The notes under the pieces are model-generated. The model was not told the origin of the DNA, made no database searches, and saw only the letters and a list, made by a program, of their open reading frames with translations. From UMGS1498 sp900552335 (GTDB taxonomy: Bacteria; Bacillota_I; Bacilli_A; RF39; UBA660): DNA of 64,000 nt. The stretch is from contig CABSFU010000005.1 in the NCBI GenBank assembly GCA_902477075.1, positions 1-64,000 on the forward strand, in the 5' to 3' direction. A program made the position numbers and the translations under genes. The stretch's first letter is position 1, and every line of letters begins with the position of its first letter. Below are positions 16,935 to 25,900 of this stretch, piece after piece.

Positions 16935-19091
16935 ATGAATACAGATATTATAAAACAAATTAGCGAAGAATTAAATGTAAAAGAAAATCAAATAGAAGTA
17001 ACATTAAAAATGTTACAAGAAGGAAATACGGTTCCTTTTATTGCTAGATATAGAAAAGAAGCTACAGGGGCTTTAGATGAAGAACAAATAAGAAAAATAG
17101 AGGAAGTTTATTTGTATCAAGAAAATTTATTAAAAAGAAAAGAAGATGTGATTCGATTAATTGATGAAAAAGGACTTTTAACGGATGAATTAAAAAGTAA
17201 AATAATGGCTGCTACGAAATTAGTAGAAGTAGAAGACTTATATAGACCTTATAAAGAAAAGAAAAAAACAAAAGCAACTGATGCTATTAATAATGGGTTA
17301 GAACCATTAGCAAAAATGATTTTAGCTTTTCCTACAAAAGGTAGTATAACAGAACTAAGTAGTAAATTTATAAATGAAAAAGTAAAAACAGAAGAAGATG
17401 CTATAACAGGAGCTGGATATATTATTGCTGAATGGATTAGTGATAATGCTTACTATCGAAAATGGATTCGAAACTATACTTATAAAAGTGGCATGATAGA
17501 GTCTAAAATAAAGAAAGATGCAAAAGATGAACAAAAAGTTTATGAAATGTATTATGATTATCAAGAAACTGTAAATCGCATTAAACCACATCGTATTTTG
17601 GCAATCAATCGTGCAGAAAAAGAAAAAATCATTAACGTTAATATTAAAGTAGATCATGAAAAAATTCTAGAATTTTTAGAAAATAAAGTAATTAAAAATA
17701 AAAATTCTTATGTAGTGGATATAGTAGTTTCTGCCATTAAAGATAGTTATAAAAGACTCATTTTTCCATCCATTGAAAGAGAAATTAGAAGTGAATTAAC
17801 AGAAATTGGTGAAAATAGTGCGATAGAAAATTTTGGAAAAAATTTAGAATCATTACTTTTAACACCACCAATGAAAGAAAAAGTCGTATTAGGGTTTGAT
17901 CCCGGTTTTGTAAATGGATGTAAATTAGCTGTAATTGATAAAAATGGTACTTACTTGACATCTACTGTCATTAAACCATTTATGAATTCTAACAAGGAAG
18001 AAGCTATTTCTAAAAGCAAAAAAACAGTGTTAGATTTAATACAAAAATATCAAGTAGATATTATTGCTATTGGAAATGGAACAGCTTCCAGAGAATCTGA
18101 AAAATTTTGTGCGGATTTAATTCGTGAAAATCATTTAAATTGTAAGTACGTAATTGTTTCAGAAGCTGGAGCATCCATTTATTCCACAGAAAAAGTAGCA
18201 ATGGAAGAATTCCCAAATTTATCTCCAAATGAAAGAAGCGCTGTTAGTATTGGTAGAAGATTGCAGGATCCTCTATCAGAATTAGTAAAAATACCACCAG
18301 ATGGAATTGGTGTGGGACAATATCAACATGATGTAGCTGGAAAAAAACTATCAGAATCTCTAGATTTTGTTGTTTCAAAAGCTGTAAATAGTGTCGGAGT
18401 TAATATTAATACTGCTTCTTCTTCTTTATTGAAATATGTATCTGGTATTACCAAAAAAAATATTGATAAAATTATGGAATATCGTGAAAAAAATGGTAAA
18501 ATTCATTCCAGAGAAGAACTAAAAAAGAAAAAATTATTAACTGATAAAACATATGAGCAAGCAATTGGTTTTCTTAGAATTCAAGAAGGTAGTAATATTT
18601 TAGATACAACCCCAATTCATCCTGAAAGCTATGAATTAACTTTAAGATTATTAAAAGAAATTCATTCTGACTTAAAAGAAATTGGAACCTCTTCTCTAAT
18701 TCAAAAACTAGACCATTTAGATTTAGAAAAATATACATCACTATTAAATACAGATATTTATACTTTGACGGATGTTGTAGAAAGCTTAAAGAAGCCAAAC
18801 CGTGATCCAAGAGATGAAATGCCACAACCTGTTTTGAAAAGTGATGTCTTGAGTATTGATGATTTAAAAGTTGGTATGAAATTGCAAGGAACTGTTCGAA
18901 ATGTAATTGATTTTGGTGCTTTTATTGATATTGGACTTCATAATGATGGACTAGCGCATATTTCTAAATTAACAAATAGTTATATTAAACACCCTAGTGA
19001 AGTAGTAAGTGTTGGCGATATTGTAGATTGCTATGTTATTGATATTAATAAAGAAAAAGAAAAGGTAAGTTTAAGTTTAATTGAAATTTAA
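16935..19091 (+). CDS. tex: Tex-family RNA-binding transcription accessory protein
   Basis: The N-terminal Tex segment is GNTVPFIARYRKEATGALDEEQ. The YqgF-like RNase H fold shows VLGFDPGFVNGCKLAVID and IAIGNGTASRESE, and VSEAGASIYSTEKVA follows. HhH motifs occur near SVGVNINTASSSLLKYVSGI. The C-terminal S1 domain is LQGTVRNVIDFGAFIDIGLHNDGLAHIS. 718 residues, the normal length. GGAGGA precedes the ATG. Members act in transcription, nucleoid and RNA quality control; the exact role is unsettled. Confidence 0.93.
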   Translation: MNTDIIKQISEELNVKENQIEVTLKMLQEGNTVPFIARYRKEATGALDEEQIRKIEEVYLYQENLLKRKEDVIRLIDEKGLLTDELKSKIMAATKLVEVEDLYRPYKEKKKTKATDAINNGLEPLAKMILAFPTKGSITELSSKFINEKVKTEEDAITGAGYIIAEWISDNAYYRKWIRNYTYKSGMIESKIKKDAKDEQKVYEMYYDYQETVNRIKPHRILAINRAEKEKIINVNIKVDHEKILEFLENKVIKNKNSYVVDIVVSAIKDSYKRLIFPSIEREIRSELTEIGENSAIENFGKNLESLLLTPPMKEKVVLGFDPGFVNGCKLAVIDKNGTYLTSTVIKPFMNSNKEEAISKSKKTVLDLIQKYQVDIIAIGNGTASRESEKFCADLIRENHLNCKYVIVSEAGASIYSTEKVAMEEFPNLSPNERSAVSIGRRLQDPLSELVKIPPDGIGVGQYQHDVAGKKLSESLDFVVSKAVNSVGVNINTASSSLLKYVSGITKKNIDKIMEYREKNGKIHSREELKKKKLLTDKTYEQAIGFLRIQEGSNILDTTPIHPESYELTLRLLKEIHSDLKEIGTSSLIQKLDHLDLEKYTSLLNTDIYTLTDVVESLKKPNRDPRDEMPQPVLKSDVLSIDDLKVGMKLQGTVRNVIDFGAFIDIGLHNDGLAHISKLTNSYIKHPSEVVSVGDIVDCYVIDINKEKEKVSLSLIEI

Positions 19092-19135
19092 ACTTTTTTC
19101 TTGTATAACAAAACGTCAAGTGGAGATGATATTGA

Positions 19136-19768
19136 ATGGAAAATTTAGATATATGTAAAAAATGTGGTGGATTTTGTTGTAAAAAATCAGGTTGTGATTA
19201 TTTACCAAGAGATTTTTCTGATTTATCTTTTAATGGGTTATATCAGAAATTACAGGAAGGTAATATTTCCATTGTAGCATCACTAGGATTTGAAAAATTA
19301 CCGAATGGCAAATTAATTGCAAATCCTTTTCTATATTTAAGAGCAAGAAATAAAAATAGAGAAATTATTGATTTATTTTCAATGAAGACAACCTGTTCTA
19401 TGTTGACAGAGGGTGGTTGTAGTTATTCTCATAATGAAAGACCTTTTATGGGTAAAAATTTAGTTCCAGCCTCCGAGCAAAAATGTTTTCCTTTAGAAGA
19501 TCCAAATAAATTAATGGATGATTGGATGAGTTATCAAAAAGTATTATCCAAAATAGTAAAAAGAATGACAGGAATGACAGTAGAAGAAAAATTAAGTGAA
19601 GATGTAGAACAATTGTTTATAGACCTTTTAACAAATAACGTAGATGGTGTTTCATTAATGGAAATACAAGATGTTAGAAGTATGATAGACTATTTAAGTG
19701 AAGTATATCAAAAGGAGTTAAATTCTGCTACTCAAAAAATAACACACAAAGTTATGGTAAAAAAATAA
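19136..19768 (+). CDS. Cysteine-cluster protein, YkgJ-like
   Basis: N-terminal cysteines lie in CKKCGGFCCKKSGCDYLP; others occur in TTCSML, GGCSYSHNERP and KCFPLE. Such spacing is typical of zinc- or iron-cluster-binding YkgJ-type proteins. The C-terminal ~90 residues are helical. No membrane segment. It lies 44 bases after tex, so co-transcription is possible. The biochemical role of the family is poorly known. Confidence 0.65.
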   Translation: MENLDICKKCGGFCCKKSGCDYLPRDFSDLSFNGLYQKLQEGNISIVASLGFEKLPNGKLIANPFLYLRARNKNREIIDLFSMKTTCSMLTEGGCSYSHNERPFMGKNLVPASEQKCFPLEDPNKLMDDWMSYQKVLSKIVKRMTGMTVEEKLSEDVEQLFIDLLTNNVDGVSLMEIQDVRSMIDYLSEVYQKELNSATQKITHKVMVKK

Positions 19769-19795
19769 ACTGTTTCCAAATCGAAACAGTTTTTT
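19769..19795 (+). terminator. Rho-independent terminator
   Basis: Stem ACTGTTTC/GAAACAGT with loop CAAATC and a T run. Confidence 0.9.
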
Positions 19796-19800
19796 GTATA

Positions 19801-20025
19801 TTATCGATAATATGGTCCATAGTATGGATATGGATAATAGTTATTATAATAAGGACGAGGATAAAAAGCTGGAGCCAATAATCCACCAGTAATACCACCT
19901 AAAATAAAAGGGCCTAAAAATCCACCAGCTACAAAACGGTTACTATTTGACATATTAGAAAAATTGCTTCTCATACTTGGCATACTAGAAAAACTACTTC
20001 TCATATTTGGATTATAGTAATACAT
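19801..20025 (-). CDS. Small Tyr/Pro/Ser-rich protein
   Basis: 74 residues. A Ser/Met/Asn-rich start (MRSSFSSMPSMRSNFSNMS) is followed by a glycine-rich hydrophobic stretch (GGFLGPFILGGITGGLLAPA) and a Tyr/Pro tail. AAAGGAG precedes the ATG. It resembles small envelope or spore-coat-like proteins in make-up and recalls the protein at 9048. No specific family is recognised. Confidence 0.6.
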   Translation of the reverse strand: MYYYNPNMRSSFSSMPSMRSNFSNMSNSNRFVAGGFLGPFILGGITGGLLAPAFYPRPYYNNYYPYPYYGPYYR

Positions 20026-20078
20026 ATTGTCTCTCCTTTCATAATATATTATGTATCAAAAGAAAAAGGGTGAAAAAG

Positions 20079-21179
20079 ATGAATGAAATACAAAAACTAA
20101 GTCACACAATAGTGAATTATTCACTTAAATTAGAAAAAGAAGAAAGAGTATTAATTACTAGTTATGAAGAATGTTTAGATTTAATACTAGCACTAATTGA
20201 AGAAATAAATAAAGTTGGTGCGATACCTTTTGTAAGAATTAAAAATGATATTTTAAATGCTAAATTGTTGGAATATACAACTAAGTCTAGAATAAAAACA
20301 CTTCACATTTTAAAAGAACAAGAGGTAGAAAACTATGATGCTTTTATTAATATTCGATATACAACGAATGATTATGAAGAATTAAAAGTAGAAAATGATA
20401 TTTTGAAACAAATAGGGGAAGCAACGATAGAAAATAATCAAAAAAGAATTAATGAACGAAAATGGGTATTATTAAATTATCCATCCAAATTAGATGCTTA
20501 TAAAGCAGGTATGGATAGTATGAGTTACCGCAATTTTGCTTTTGATGTAATGAATTTAAATTATGAAGAAATGAATGAAAGAATTAAACCATTAAAAGAG
20601 TTAATGGAAAAAACAGATATGGTTCGTATTGTTTCACCAGGAACTGATTTAACTTTTTCTATTAAAAATATGCCTATTATTCCTTGTGTGGGAGAAGCAA
20701 ATATACCAGATGGTGAAATTTATACAGCACCTGTTTTAAATAGTGTAAATGGAAAAATAACTTATAATGCAAAAAGTCCTTATAATGGTACTGTTTTTGA
20801 AAATGTTACTTTAACATTTAAAGATGGCAGAATCATAGATTGCAATAGTAATCATAAAGAGAAAATGGAAGAAATTTTTAATACAGATGAGGGAGCTAGG
20901 TATGTTGGAGAGTTTTCTTTTGGATTAAATCCCAAAATTATGCATCCAATGGGAGATATTTTATTTGATGAAAAAATCATCGGAAGTATTCATTTTACAC
21001 CAGGGGCTGCTTATGAAAACGCTTTTAATGGAAATCGTTCCAGTGTACATTGGGATTTAGTTTTAATTCAAAGAAAAGAATATGGTGGTGGTGAAATTTA
21101 CTTTGATCATACTTTAATTAGAAAAGACGGATTATTTGTTTTACCAGAATTAACACATTTAAATTATCATTTAAAATAA
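20079..21179 (+). CDS. M29-family aminopeptidase
   Basis: Thermophilic-type metallo-aminopeptidase (AmpS/PepS-like). Metal ligands are expected in PCVGEANIPDGEIYTAP, the Glu of ARYVGEFSFGLNP, and the His and Asp of GSIHFTPGAAYEN / SSVHWDLVL / YFDHTLIRKDG. The ATG at 20079 follows AAGGGTG. 366 residues, slightly shorter than the usual ~410 but with all key blocks. Cytoplasmic; releases N-terminal amino acids from peptides. Confidence 0.88.
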   Translation: MNEIQKLSHTIVNYSLKLEKEERVLITSYEECLDLILALIEEINKVGAIPFVRIKNDILNAKLLEYTTKSRIKTLHILKEQEVENYDAFINIRYTTNDYEELKVENDILKQIGEATIENNQKRINERKWVLLNYPSKLDAYKAGMDSMSYRNFAFDVMNLNYEEMNERIKPLKELMEKTDMVRIVSPGTDLTFSIKNMPIIPCVGEANIPDGEIYTAPVLNSVNGKITYNAKSPYNGTVFENVTLTFKDGRIIDCNSNHKEKMEEIFNTDEGARYVGEFSFGLNPKIMHPMGDILFDEKIIGSIHFTPGAAYENAFNGNRSSVHWDLVLIQRKEYGGGEIYFDHTLIRKDGLFVLPELTHLNYHLK

Positions 21180-21211
21180 ACTTTTTCATATGCTTTATTA
21201 GGTGGTAAAGC

Positions 21212-22054
21212 GTGAAAAAGTTTTTTTCTTATTTAGGAATTTCTTGTTTATTACTAGTAAGTTTCTTTTATACAGAACAAACGGTAACTGTTGTCAAAGA
21301 ATATGATCAAGTGATGATTGCTATTAAAGAGTACAGCATTAATAATAAAAAAGAGCCAGTGAATGCTTACATAAATGAAAATACAATTATTCCAGGACTT
21401 AGTGGTTATGAAGTGGATGTAGATAAAAGCTATTATAATATGCGACGCTATGGAAAGTTTGACAGTAGTTTATTAGAATATCAAAGTATTTTACCAGATA
21501 TTAATTTAACAAAAAATAAAGATAAATATATTGTTAGCGGTAATCCAGATAAACGAATGGTAAGCCTTATTTTTTTATTAGAGGAAAATACGGATATTAC
21601 ACCTGTTTTAAAAATTCTAAATGAACAAAAGGTAAAAGGAAATTTTTTTATTGATGATAAATGGTTACGAAACAACAGCGAAAGATTAGAACAAATTATT
21701 CATGATGATCACGTTATTGGAAATATTAGTTCTAATTTTAATTATTTGGATAGTTCTTTTCTATGGATGGATACTGTTATTAAAAAGGTTGGAAAACAAA
21801 AAAGTGGATATTGTTATTTTGAGGAAGAAAAAGAAGAAGAATTTAATATGTGTTTATTGTATGACAATTACAGTATTAAACCAACGCTTATAGAAAATTA
21901 TCCCTATAAAGAAGTAAAAGAAAAGGTATCCTCTGGTTCCATTCTTTCTTTTTCAGTTAATTCAAATACTATAAATGAACTCTCTCTTATTATATCCTAC
22001 ATAAAATCAAAGGGCCTTTTAATTGTAAATTTAAATGAACTGTTAAAAGAGTAG
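21212..22054 (+). CDS. NodB-fold protein lacking catalytic residues
   Basis: GTG start after AGGTGG. An N-terminal signal-anchor is at residues 3-20. The C-terminal ~170 residues follow the polysaccharide deacetylase fold (VSLIFLLEENTDITPVL, KVKGNFFIDDKWLRNN, HDDHVIGNISSNFNYLD). The catalytic TFDDGP is LIFLLEEN here and the metal-binding HTxxH is ISSNF, so it is probably inactive. It may bind cell-wall glycans or be a regulator. The intact homologue at 61197 shows the contrast. Confidence 0.6.
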   Translation: MKKFFSYLGISCLLLVSFFYTEQTVTVVKEYDQVMIAIKEYSINNKKEPVNAYINENTIIPGLSGYEVDVDKSYYNMRRYGKFDSSLLEYQSILPDINLTKNKDKYIVSGNPDKRMVSLIFLLEENTDITPVLKILNEQKVKGNFFIDDKWLRNNSERLEQIIHDDHVIGNISSNFNYLDSSFLWMDTVIKKVGKQKSGYCYFEEEKEEEFNMCLLYDNYSIKPTLIENYPYKEVKEKVSSGSILSFSVNSNTINELSLIISYIKSKGLLIVNLNELLKE

Positions 22055-22055
22055 T

Positions 22056-22084
22056 TTGCTAAAAGAAAAATTATGTGTTATAAT
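22056..22084 (+). promoter_or_regulatory. ssrA promoter
   Basis: TTGCTA and TATAAT with 17-base spacing; the -10 ends about 12 bases before the RNA. Confidence 0.65.
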
Positions 22085-22096
22085 TTTTTTTGAAAT

Positions 22097-22470
22097 GGGG
22101 CTGCTTTGGTTTCGACAGAAATGATAACGATGAAATGGCAAGTAGGTGTACTCCTTTCGTACAAAAAAAATAAATGCAAAAAATTTAAAAAATGCAGTTG
22201 CTTCAATGTTTAAAGCAAACACTGTAGCTTTTGCCTAATTAATTAGGAACTGCAACTTTCTTTTATTCTTTTCCTACGGGAATATTAGAAGGTTCGATTG
22301 AGTAGGATATATTCTTATTATGTCTATCTGTAAGAATGAAATTTTATAGACTTACTAGTTGATTGTTTGTTAATTAATTGTTAACTAGGAAATCATGTAA
22401 TTAACTAAACTTGTAGAGGTTTCATGGAAGTTATTTTTGGACAGGGGTTCAATTCCCCTCAGCTCCACCA
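22097..22470 (+). ncRNA. ssrA: tmRNA
   Basis: Transfer-messenger RNA that rescues stalled ribosomes. The 5' end GGGGCTGCTTTGGTTTCGACAG and the 3' end TTCAATTCCCCTCAGCTCCACCA form the tRNA-Ala-like half. The tag frame runs from GCA 22176 to TAA 22236 and encodes about 20 residues that start AKNLKNAVAS and end KANTVAFA. The ending AFA differs from the ALAA of most Firmicutes and recalls mycoplasma tags. The prophage begins directly behind the CCA end, so the 3' end is a likely integration site. Confidence 0.95.
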
Positions 22471-22483
22471 TAAAGTATTTATC

Positions 22484-22502
22484 CGAACACAATATATGTT
22501 CG
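22484..22502 (+). repeat. Dyad next to ssrA
   Basis: CGAACA and TGTTCG flank CAATATA, 14 bases after the tmRNA. It might be part of an attachment site or an operator; the 9-base spacing of CGAAC/GTTCG does not fit a LexA box. Confidence 0.35.
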
Positions 22503-22511
22503 ATTATTGGT

Positions 22512-22544
22512 AACCCTATCTCAGTACATGAGGTAGGGTTTTTC
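22512..22544 (+). terminator. Rho-independent terminator after ssrA
   Basis: Stem AACCCTATCTC/GAGGTAGGGTT (one G-T pair), loop AGTACAT, then T run. Confidence 0.85.
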
Positions 22545-22569
22545 AATGCTCCAAAAAGGAGGAGCATAA

Positions 22570-22866
22570 ATGAAAATCAAAACAAAAAAACTAGAGTTTC
22601 CAAAGGGAATTCAAGATAAATGTGAAAGGTATTTAAAACGAAAAACCCTTGAAATTACTTACTTAAATGGCTATATGGTGGAGTTTAAAGGTACAAACCT
22701 ATCAACCATAAGTCCACATAAGATTTTAATTAAATCAAGTGATAAAGAAGTGGTAATTTTATACTATGGAGAGTATTACTACGATGAAGAATTATTCTTC
22801 ATCAACAATACAAAAAACGGATGCACATTTTCAAAATTAAGAGAATTAATATCAAATTATTTTTAA
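22570..22866 (+). CDS. Small protein at the left end of the element
   Basis: 98 residues, ATG after AAGGAGGAGC. No known domain. The pattern TKKLEFP...TNLSTISPHKILIKSSDKEVVILYYGE...ELFFINN resembles the protein at 63058 (TKELKIS...TNIAYVKPHILKVKGNDYLILEECEEVFINS). Both lie before a large serine recombinase. A shared role in these elements is inferred, perhaps accessory to recombination or regulation. Confidence 0.6.
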   Translation: MKIKTKKLEFPKGIQDKCERYLKRKTLEITYLNGYMVEFKGTNLSTISPHKILIKSSDKEVVILYYGEYYYDEELFFINNTKNGCTFSKLRELISNYF

Positions 22867-23054
22867 AAATAGAGCATTGTGAATCCTGCCTCAAGAAACC
22901 ACATAATACAGTAAAACGATACATAATCGTTAGAAACGGATTAAAAAGTTGTTAAAAAAGTGTTATAAATCTGTTAGAAAGATGGGAATGTTATTGTTAA
23001 CAGAAACTGTTATAATGGTTATAATGGCGATAGCCAGAGGCAAGGAGGAAAGCA

Positions 23055-23267
23055 ATGAAAAGAAAAGTTATTATATTAGCTGACAATGTATGTTACTATA
23101 TGCGATTTAGTACAGAAGAACAAGCTAATGAATTTAACAGCAATTATCTGATACTTCACAAAAGTGAATTGTTACAGATGTTTGAAGAATTAAAAAACAA
23201 AATAATTAAAAATAAAAAGATACCAAGTTTATTAAATGAGAGGATTGATAAAAATGGTATCTTTTAA
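23055..23267 (+). CDS. Small protein before the integrase
   Basis: 70 residues, ATG after AAGGAGG. A beta-like start (KRKVIILADNVCYYMRFSTEEQANEF) is followed by a helical, Lys-rich end. It overlaps the integrase start by 14 bases, so translation is coupled. No family is recognised; the position fits a recombination directionality or accessory factor, which is only a guess. Upstream, TAACAG AAA CTGTTA and TATAATGG repeats suggest a controlled promoter. Confidence 0.55.
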   Translation: MKRKVIILADNVCYYMRFSTEEQANEFNSNYLILHKSELLQMFEELKNKIIKNKKIPSLLNERIDKNGIF

Positions 23268-25032
23268 AATGCGTAAAAATGAACCAAAGGAATGGATAGC
23301 AGGAATATACTTGCGTGTATCAACATTCGACCAAGCTCGAGAAGGACACAGCTATGAAGAACAAGAAAAAGACTTAAGAAGGTTATGTGAAAACCGAGGA
23401 TTTCATGTATACGATACATATGGGGATCCCGGAATATCTGGTAAATATCTAGACAAAAGAAAAAACTTTCAAAAATTATTAAATGATATTAGACTCGGTA
23501 AAATAAATGTCATAGTAGTATGGCGACTAGATAGATTAGTAAGAGGGGTTGCTAATACACAAAAAGTTATAGCAGTTGCAAAACAATTTAATTGCAGAAT
23601 AGTAACATCATGGAATGACCTAGACTTTAATACAGCAGTTGGAAAGTACCAAATAAATATGGAAGCAGCTCATGGCGAATATGAACTGGATGTAATATCT
23701 GAAAGAACAAGACTAGGAATGATAGGAGCATATGAAAAACATCATTTCTCATCAGTAGCATTCGGATATAAAAGAGATACAGAAGGACCAGACAAAAAGC
23801 GAGTTGTTATAGATGAAGAAAATGCACCATATGTAAAAAGAATCTTCGAGTTATATCTTCAAGGAAATTCATGTGAGCAAGTTAAAGATATAATAAATAA
23901 AGAATATCCTGGTAATAAGAAATTTACAAGGAGAGGCATAGAAGTAATGTTACATAATGAATTCTATGTTGGAAGATTTCATAATAAATTTGCTGAAGAA
24001 GAAACTGGGGAAGAATCAATTATAAATGTACCAGCAATTATAGATGAAGTAACATGGAATGCAATGCAGGAGCAATATAGAAAAAATCAATTACATAACA
24101 AGAGAAAACAAACATATATATTTATGCAAAAAATAAAATGCCCTTGTTGTGGACATGATGTCCTAGGAGGAACACCTGGTAAAAGTAGAAATGGAATAAA
24201 ATATTGTTATTATATATGTACTAGATGCAAGGGCGTAGGATATGTACCTGAAACGAAAATAGAAGAAGCCTTTGTCAAAGAATTAAATGAATTATTAGAT
24301 TATTTTATAATAGCAGACATAGGAACGATACCTATATCAAATAAATCGCAAGAATGTGAAAATGGCGAGATGTATCAAAAAATGTTATCCGAATTAGATA
24401 AGCGTGAGGCTAGAGTCAAAAAAGGATACTTTGATGGATTTATTCCTGAAAATGAATTCAAAGAAGAAATGAGATATATGTCACTAAAAAGAGAATCAAT
24501 AAATAATGAGATACGAAAAAAAGTTACTAGAGATGTAAGAATTACAGAAGATATGGACATATCACTTTATGCTACCATTAAAGAAATAAACAAACGCCAG
24601 AGTGATTTATATTATTCACAGGCAAGTGACATTTGGAATAACCTAGATAAAGAGCAAAAAAGAATCATAGTTGCTGAATATGTGGATCAAATGGAAATAA
24701 AGTACGATCCAAAGAAAAAAGATGTTAAAATAACTGGTATAAAATTTAGAGAAAACAAGATATTTAATTTAGCATTTATGCTTAAAGAAAAACTTATGGA
24801 TATGACAATCAAGAAAGATGATAAAAACATATTGGTATCACCAGTAAAAACTAAAAAAGAAATAACAGAATTTATAGTAAACCTAAAAAAATACTATAAA
24901 GTTAATACTTTAGAAGTTGAAATAGATGATATAAAATTCGGAGAAATGGATGCTAATAAGATTGTTAAAATTATGCCAATAAAAAATACCACTACATATA
25001 AAAAACAAAAATACACAATAATTACCATATAG
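23254..25032 (+). CDS. Large serine recombinase (integrase)
   Basis: The catalytic domain has AGIYLRVSTFDQAREGHSYEEQ with the nucleophilic Ser, then YGDPGISGK, VVWRLDRLVRGV and ISERTRLGM. The recombinase domain follows (KRIFELYLQGNSCEQVKDIIN, RRGIEVMLHNEFYVGRF). A zinc ribbon (CPCCGHD...CTRCKG) and a coiled coil follow. 593 residues from ATG 23254, which has AGAGG upstream. It integrates the prophage; such enzymes need no host factor but need a directionality factor for excision. Confidence 0.93.
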   Translation: MVSFKMRKNEPKEWIAGIYLRVSTFDQAREGHSYEEQEKDLRRLCENRGFHVYDTYGDPGISGKYLDKRKNFQKLLNDIRLGKINVIVVWRLDRLVRGVANTQKVIAVAKQFNCRIVTSWNDLDFNTAVGKYQINMEAAHGEYELDVISERTRLGMIGAYEKHHFSSVAFGYKRDTEGPDKKRVVIDEENAPYVKRIFELYLQGNSCEQVKDIINKEYPGNKKFTRRGIEVMLHNEFYVGRFHNKFAEEETGEESIINVPAIIDEVTWNAMQEQYRKNQLHNKRKQTYIFMQKIKCPCCGHDVLGGTPGKSRNGIKYCYYICTRCKGVGYVPETKIEEAFVKELNELLDYFIIADIGTIPISNKSQECENGEMYQKMLSELDKREARVKKGYFDGFIPENEFKEEMRYMSLKRESINNEIRKKVTRDVRITEDMDISLYATIKEINKRQSDLYYSQASDIWNNLDKEQKRIIVAEYVDQMEIKYDPKKKDVKITGIKFRENKIFNLAFMLKEKLMDMTIKKDDKNILVSPVKTKKEITEFIVNLKKYYKVNTLEVEIDDIKFGEMDANKIVKIMPIKNTTTYKKQKYTIITI

Positions 25033-25066
25033 CGACGGATTTCAACAAAAAAAGACAAAAATAATG

Positions 25067-25072
25067 TATAAT
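25067..25072 (+). promoter_or_regulatory. Probable -10 of an early promoter
   Basis: TGTATAATGGTAT is an extended -10 and recurs at 37689, before the candidate small RNA. GAAACTGTTATA at 25083 also occurs near 23003. No clear -35 is seen. Confidence 0.45.
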
Positions 25073-25102
25073 GGTATAGAGAGAAACTGTTATAGGGAGA
25101 TT

Positions 25103-25137
25103 AAAGAAATACTTTGAAATACAAGCATTTCTTTTTT
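25103..25137 (+). terminator. Terminator or attenuator in the early leader
   Basis: Stem AAAGAAAT/ATTTCTTT with a 16-nt loop and T run, about 35 bases after the probable promoter and before the gene at 25215. It could act in antitermination control. Confidence 0.6.
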
Positions 25138-25214
25138 GTGTGTAAAAAAATGTAGTTTTTAGTAGTAAAAAAGCAGTACCCAAGTAGTATCTAAGAAAGG
25201 AAAGAAAACGAACT

Positions 25215-25649
25215 ATGACAGATATATTTGAGTCAGTAAATTATGTAGAAACTAAAAATGCAGTAAAAAACATGATGAATTTATACAAGTTGTTATTATT
25301 GAGATTAGAAGAAAATCAATTACCAAGGATGACAGCTAAATATGGATTATCCTTTGGAGGAAGTTCGTCAGTAAGAAATACACAGTCAAGCGTTGAAAAT
25401 TATGTAATTAAAAAAATAATTTTAGAAGGAAAGATAGAAGAATACGTTAATAAAATTATAACAGCATTTAACAGACTTGATGAAGATGAAAGAAAATACT
25501 TGTATTTGAAATATCTAACTGATATGACATTATCCGATGAACAAATAATGCCACAATGTCATATGTGTCTGAGGAATTTTAGAGAGTTAAAAAAGAATGC
25601 CTATATAAAATTTGCTATGGCATTAGGTGTCGAAGTTTATTGTGATTAA
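25215..25649 (+). CDS. ArpU-like phage transcription regulator
   Basis: 144 residues. The C-terminal half FNRLDEDERKYLYLKYLTDMTLSDEQIM...LRNFRELKKNAYIKFAMALGVE follows the sigma-region-4-like layout of ArpU/RinA-type regulators: an RYL-type helix, an HTH and a final helix. Such proteins control phage late or packaging operons. Here the gene is at the start of the early module, just after a leader terminator. No membrane part. Confidence 0.6.
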   Translation: MTDIFESVNYVETKNAVKNMMNLYKLLLLRLEENQLPRMTAKYGLSFGGSSSVRNTQSSVENYVIKKIILEGKIEEYVNKIITAFNRLDEDERKYLYLKYLTDMTLSDEQIMPQCHMCLRNFRELKKNAYIKFAMALGVEVYCD

Positions 25650-25699
25650 AAGGAACTACTTTGGTTTCTTTTTATTTTGCAGTAAAGGAGGTGATGCCA

Positions 25700-25900
25700 A
25701 TGAAACCTAAAATTCAAGTAAAGGGAACATTACCACTTGTCGCAGACTTTCTAGGAGCTGATGAGCAAAAGATATATTCCATCTTTAACTTGGATTTAAA
25801 AGAAGAAACCAAAGAGGGCAGTAAGGAAAAGAAAGGAGAGATAAAAAATGAAACTGCCAATAAAAGCAAATCCCTATCAGCATCAAAAGATAGCATTTAA
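25700..25900 (+). CDS. Small phage protein
   Basis: 66 residues. AAGGAGGTGAT lies just before ATG 25700, which rules out the upstream starts. The first half (VKGTLPLVADFLGADEQKIYSIFNLDL) looks folded; the rest is charged and probably disordered. It overlaps the helicase gene by 53 bases in another frame. Function unknown. Confidence 0.6.
   Translation: MKPKIQVKGTLPLVADFLGADEQKIYSIFNLDLKEETKEGSKEKKGEIKNETANKSKSLSASKDSI

Noticed and set aside
22441..22470. Direct copy of the ssrA 3' end as right attachment site
   Set aside because: I saw no second copy of TTCAATTCCCCTCAGC inside the window; the site may be outside it.
22484..22502. LexA operator
   Set aside because: The CGAAC/GTTCG half sites are nine bases apart, not four.
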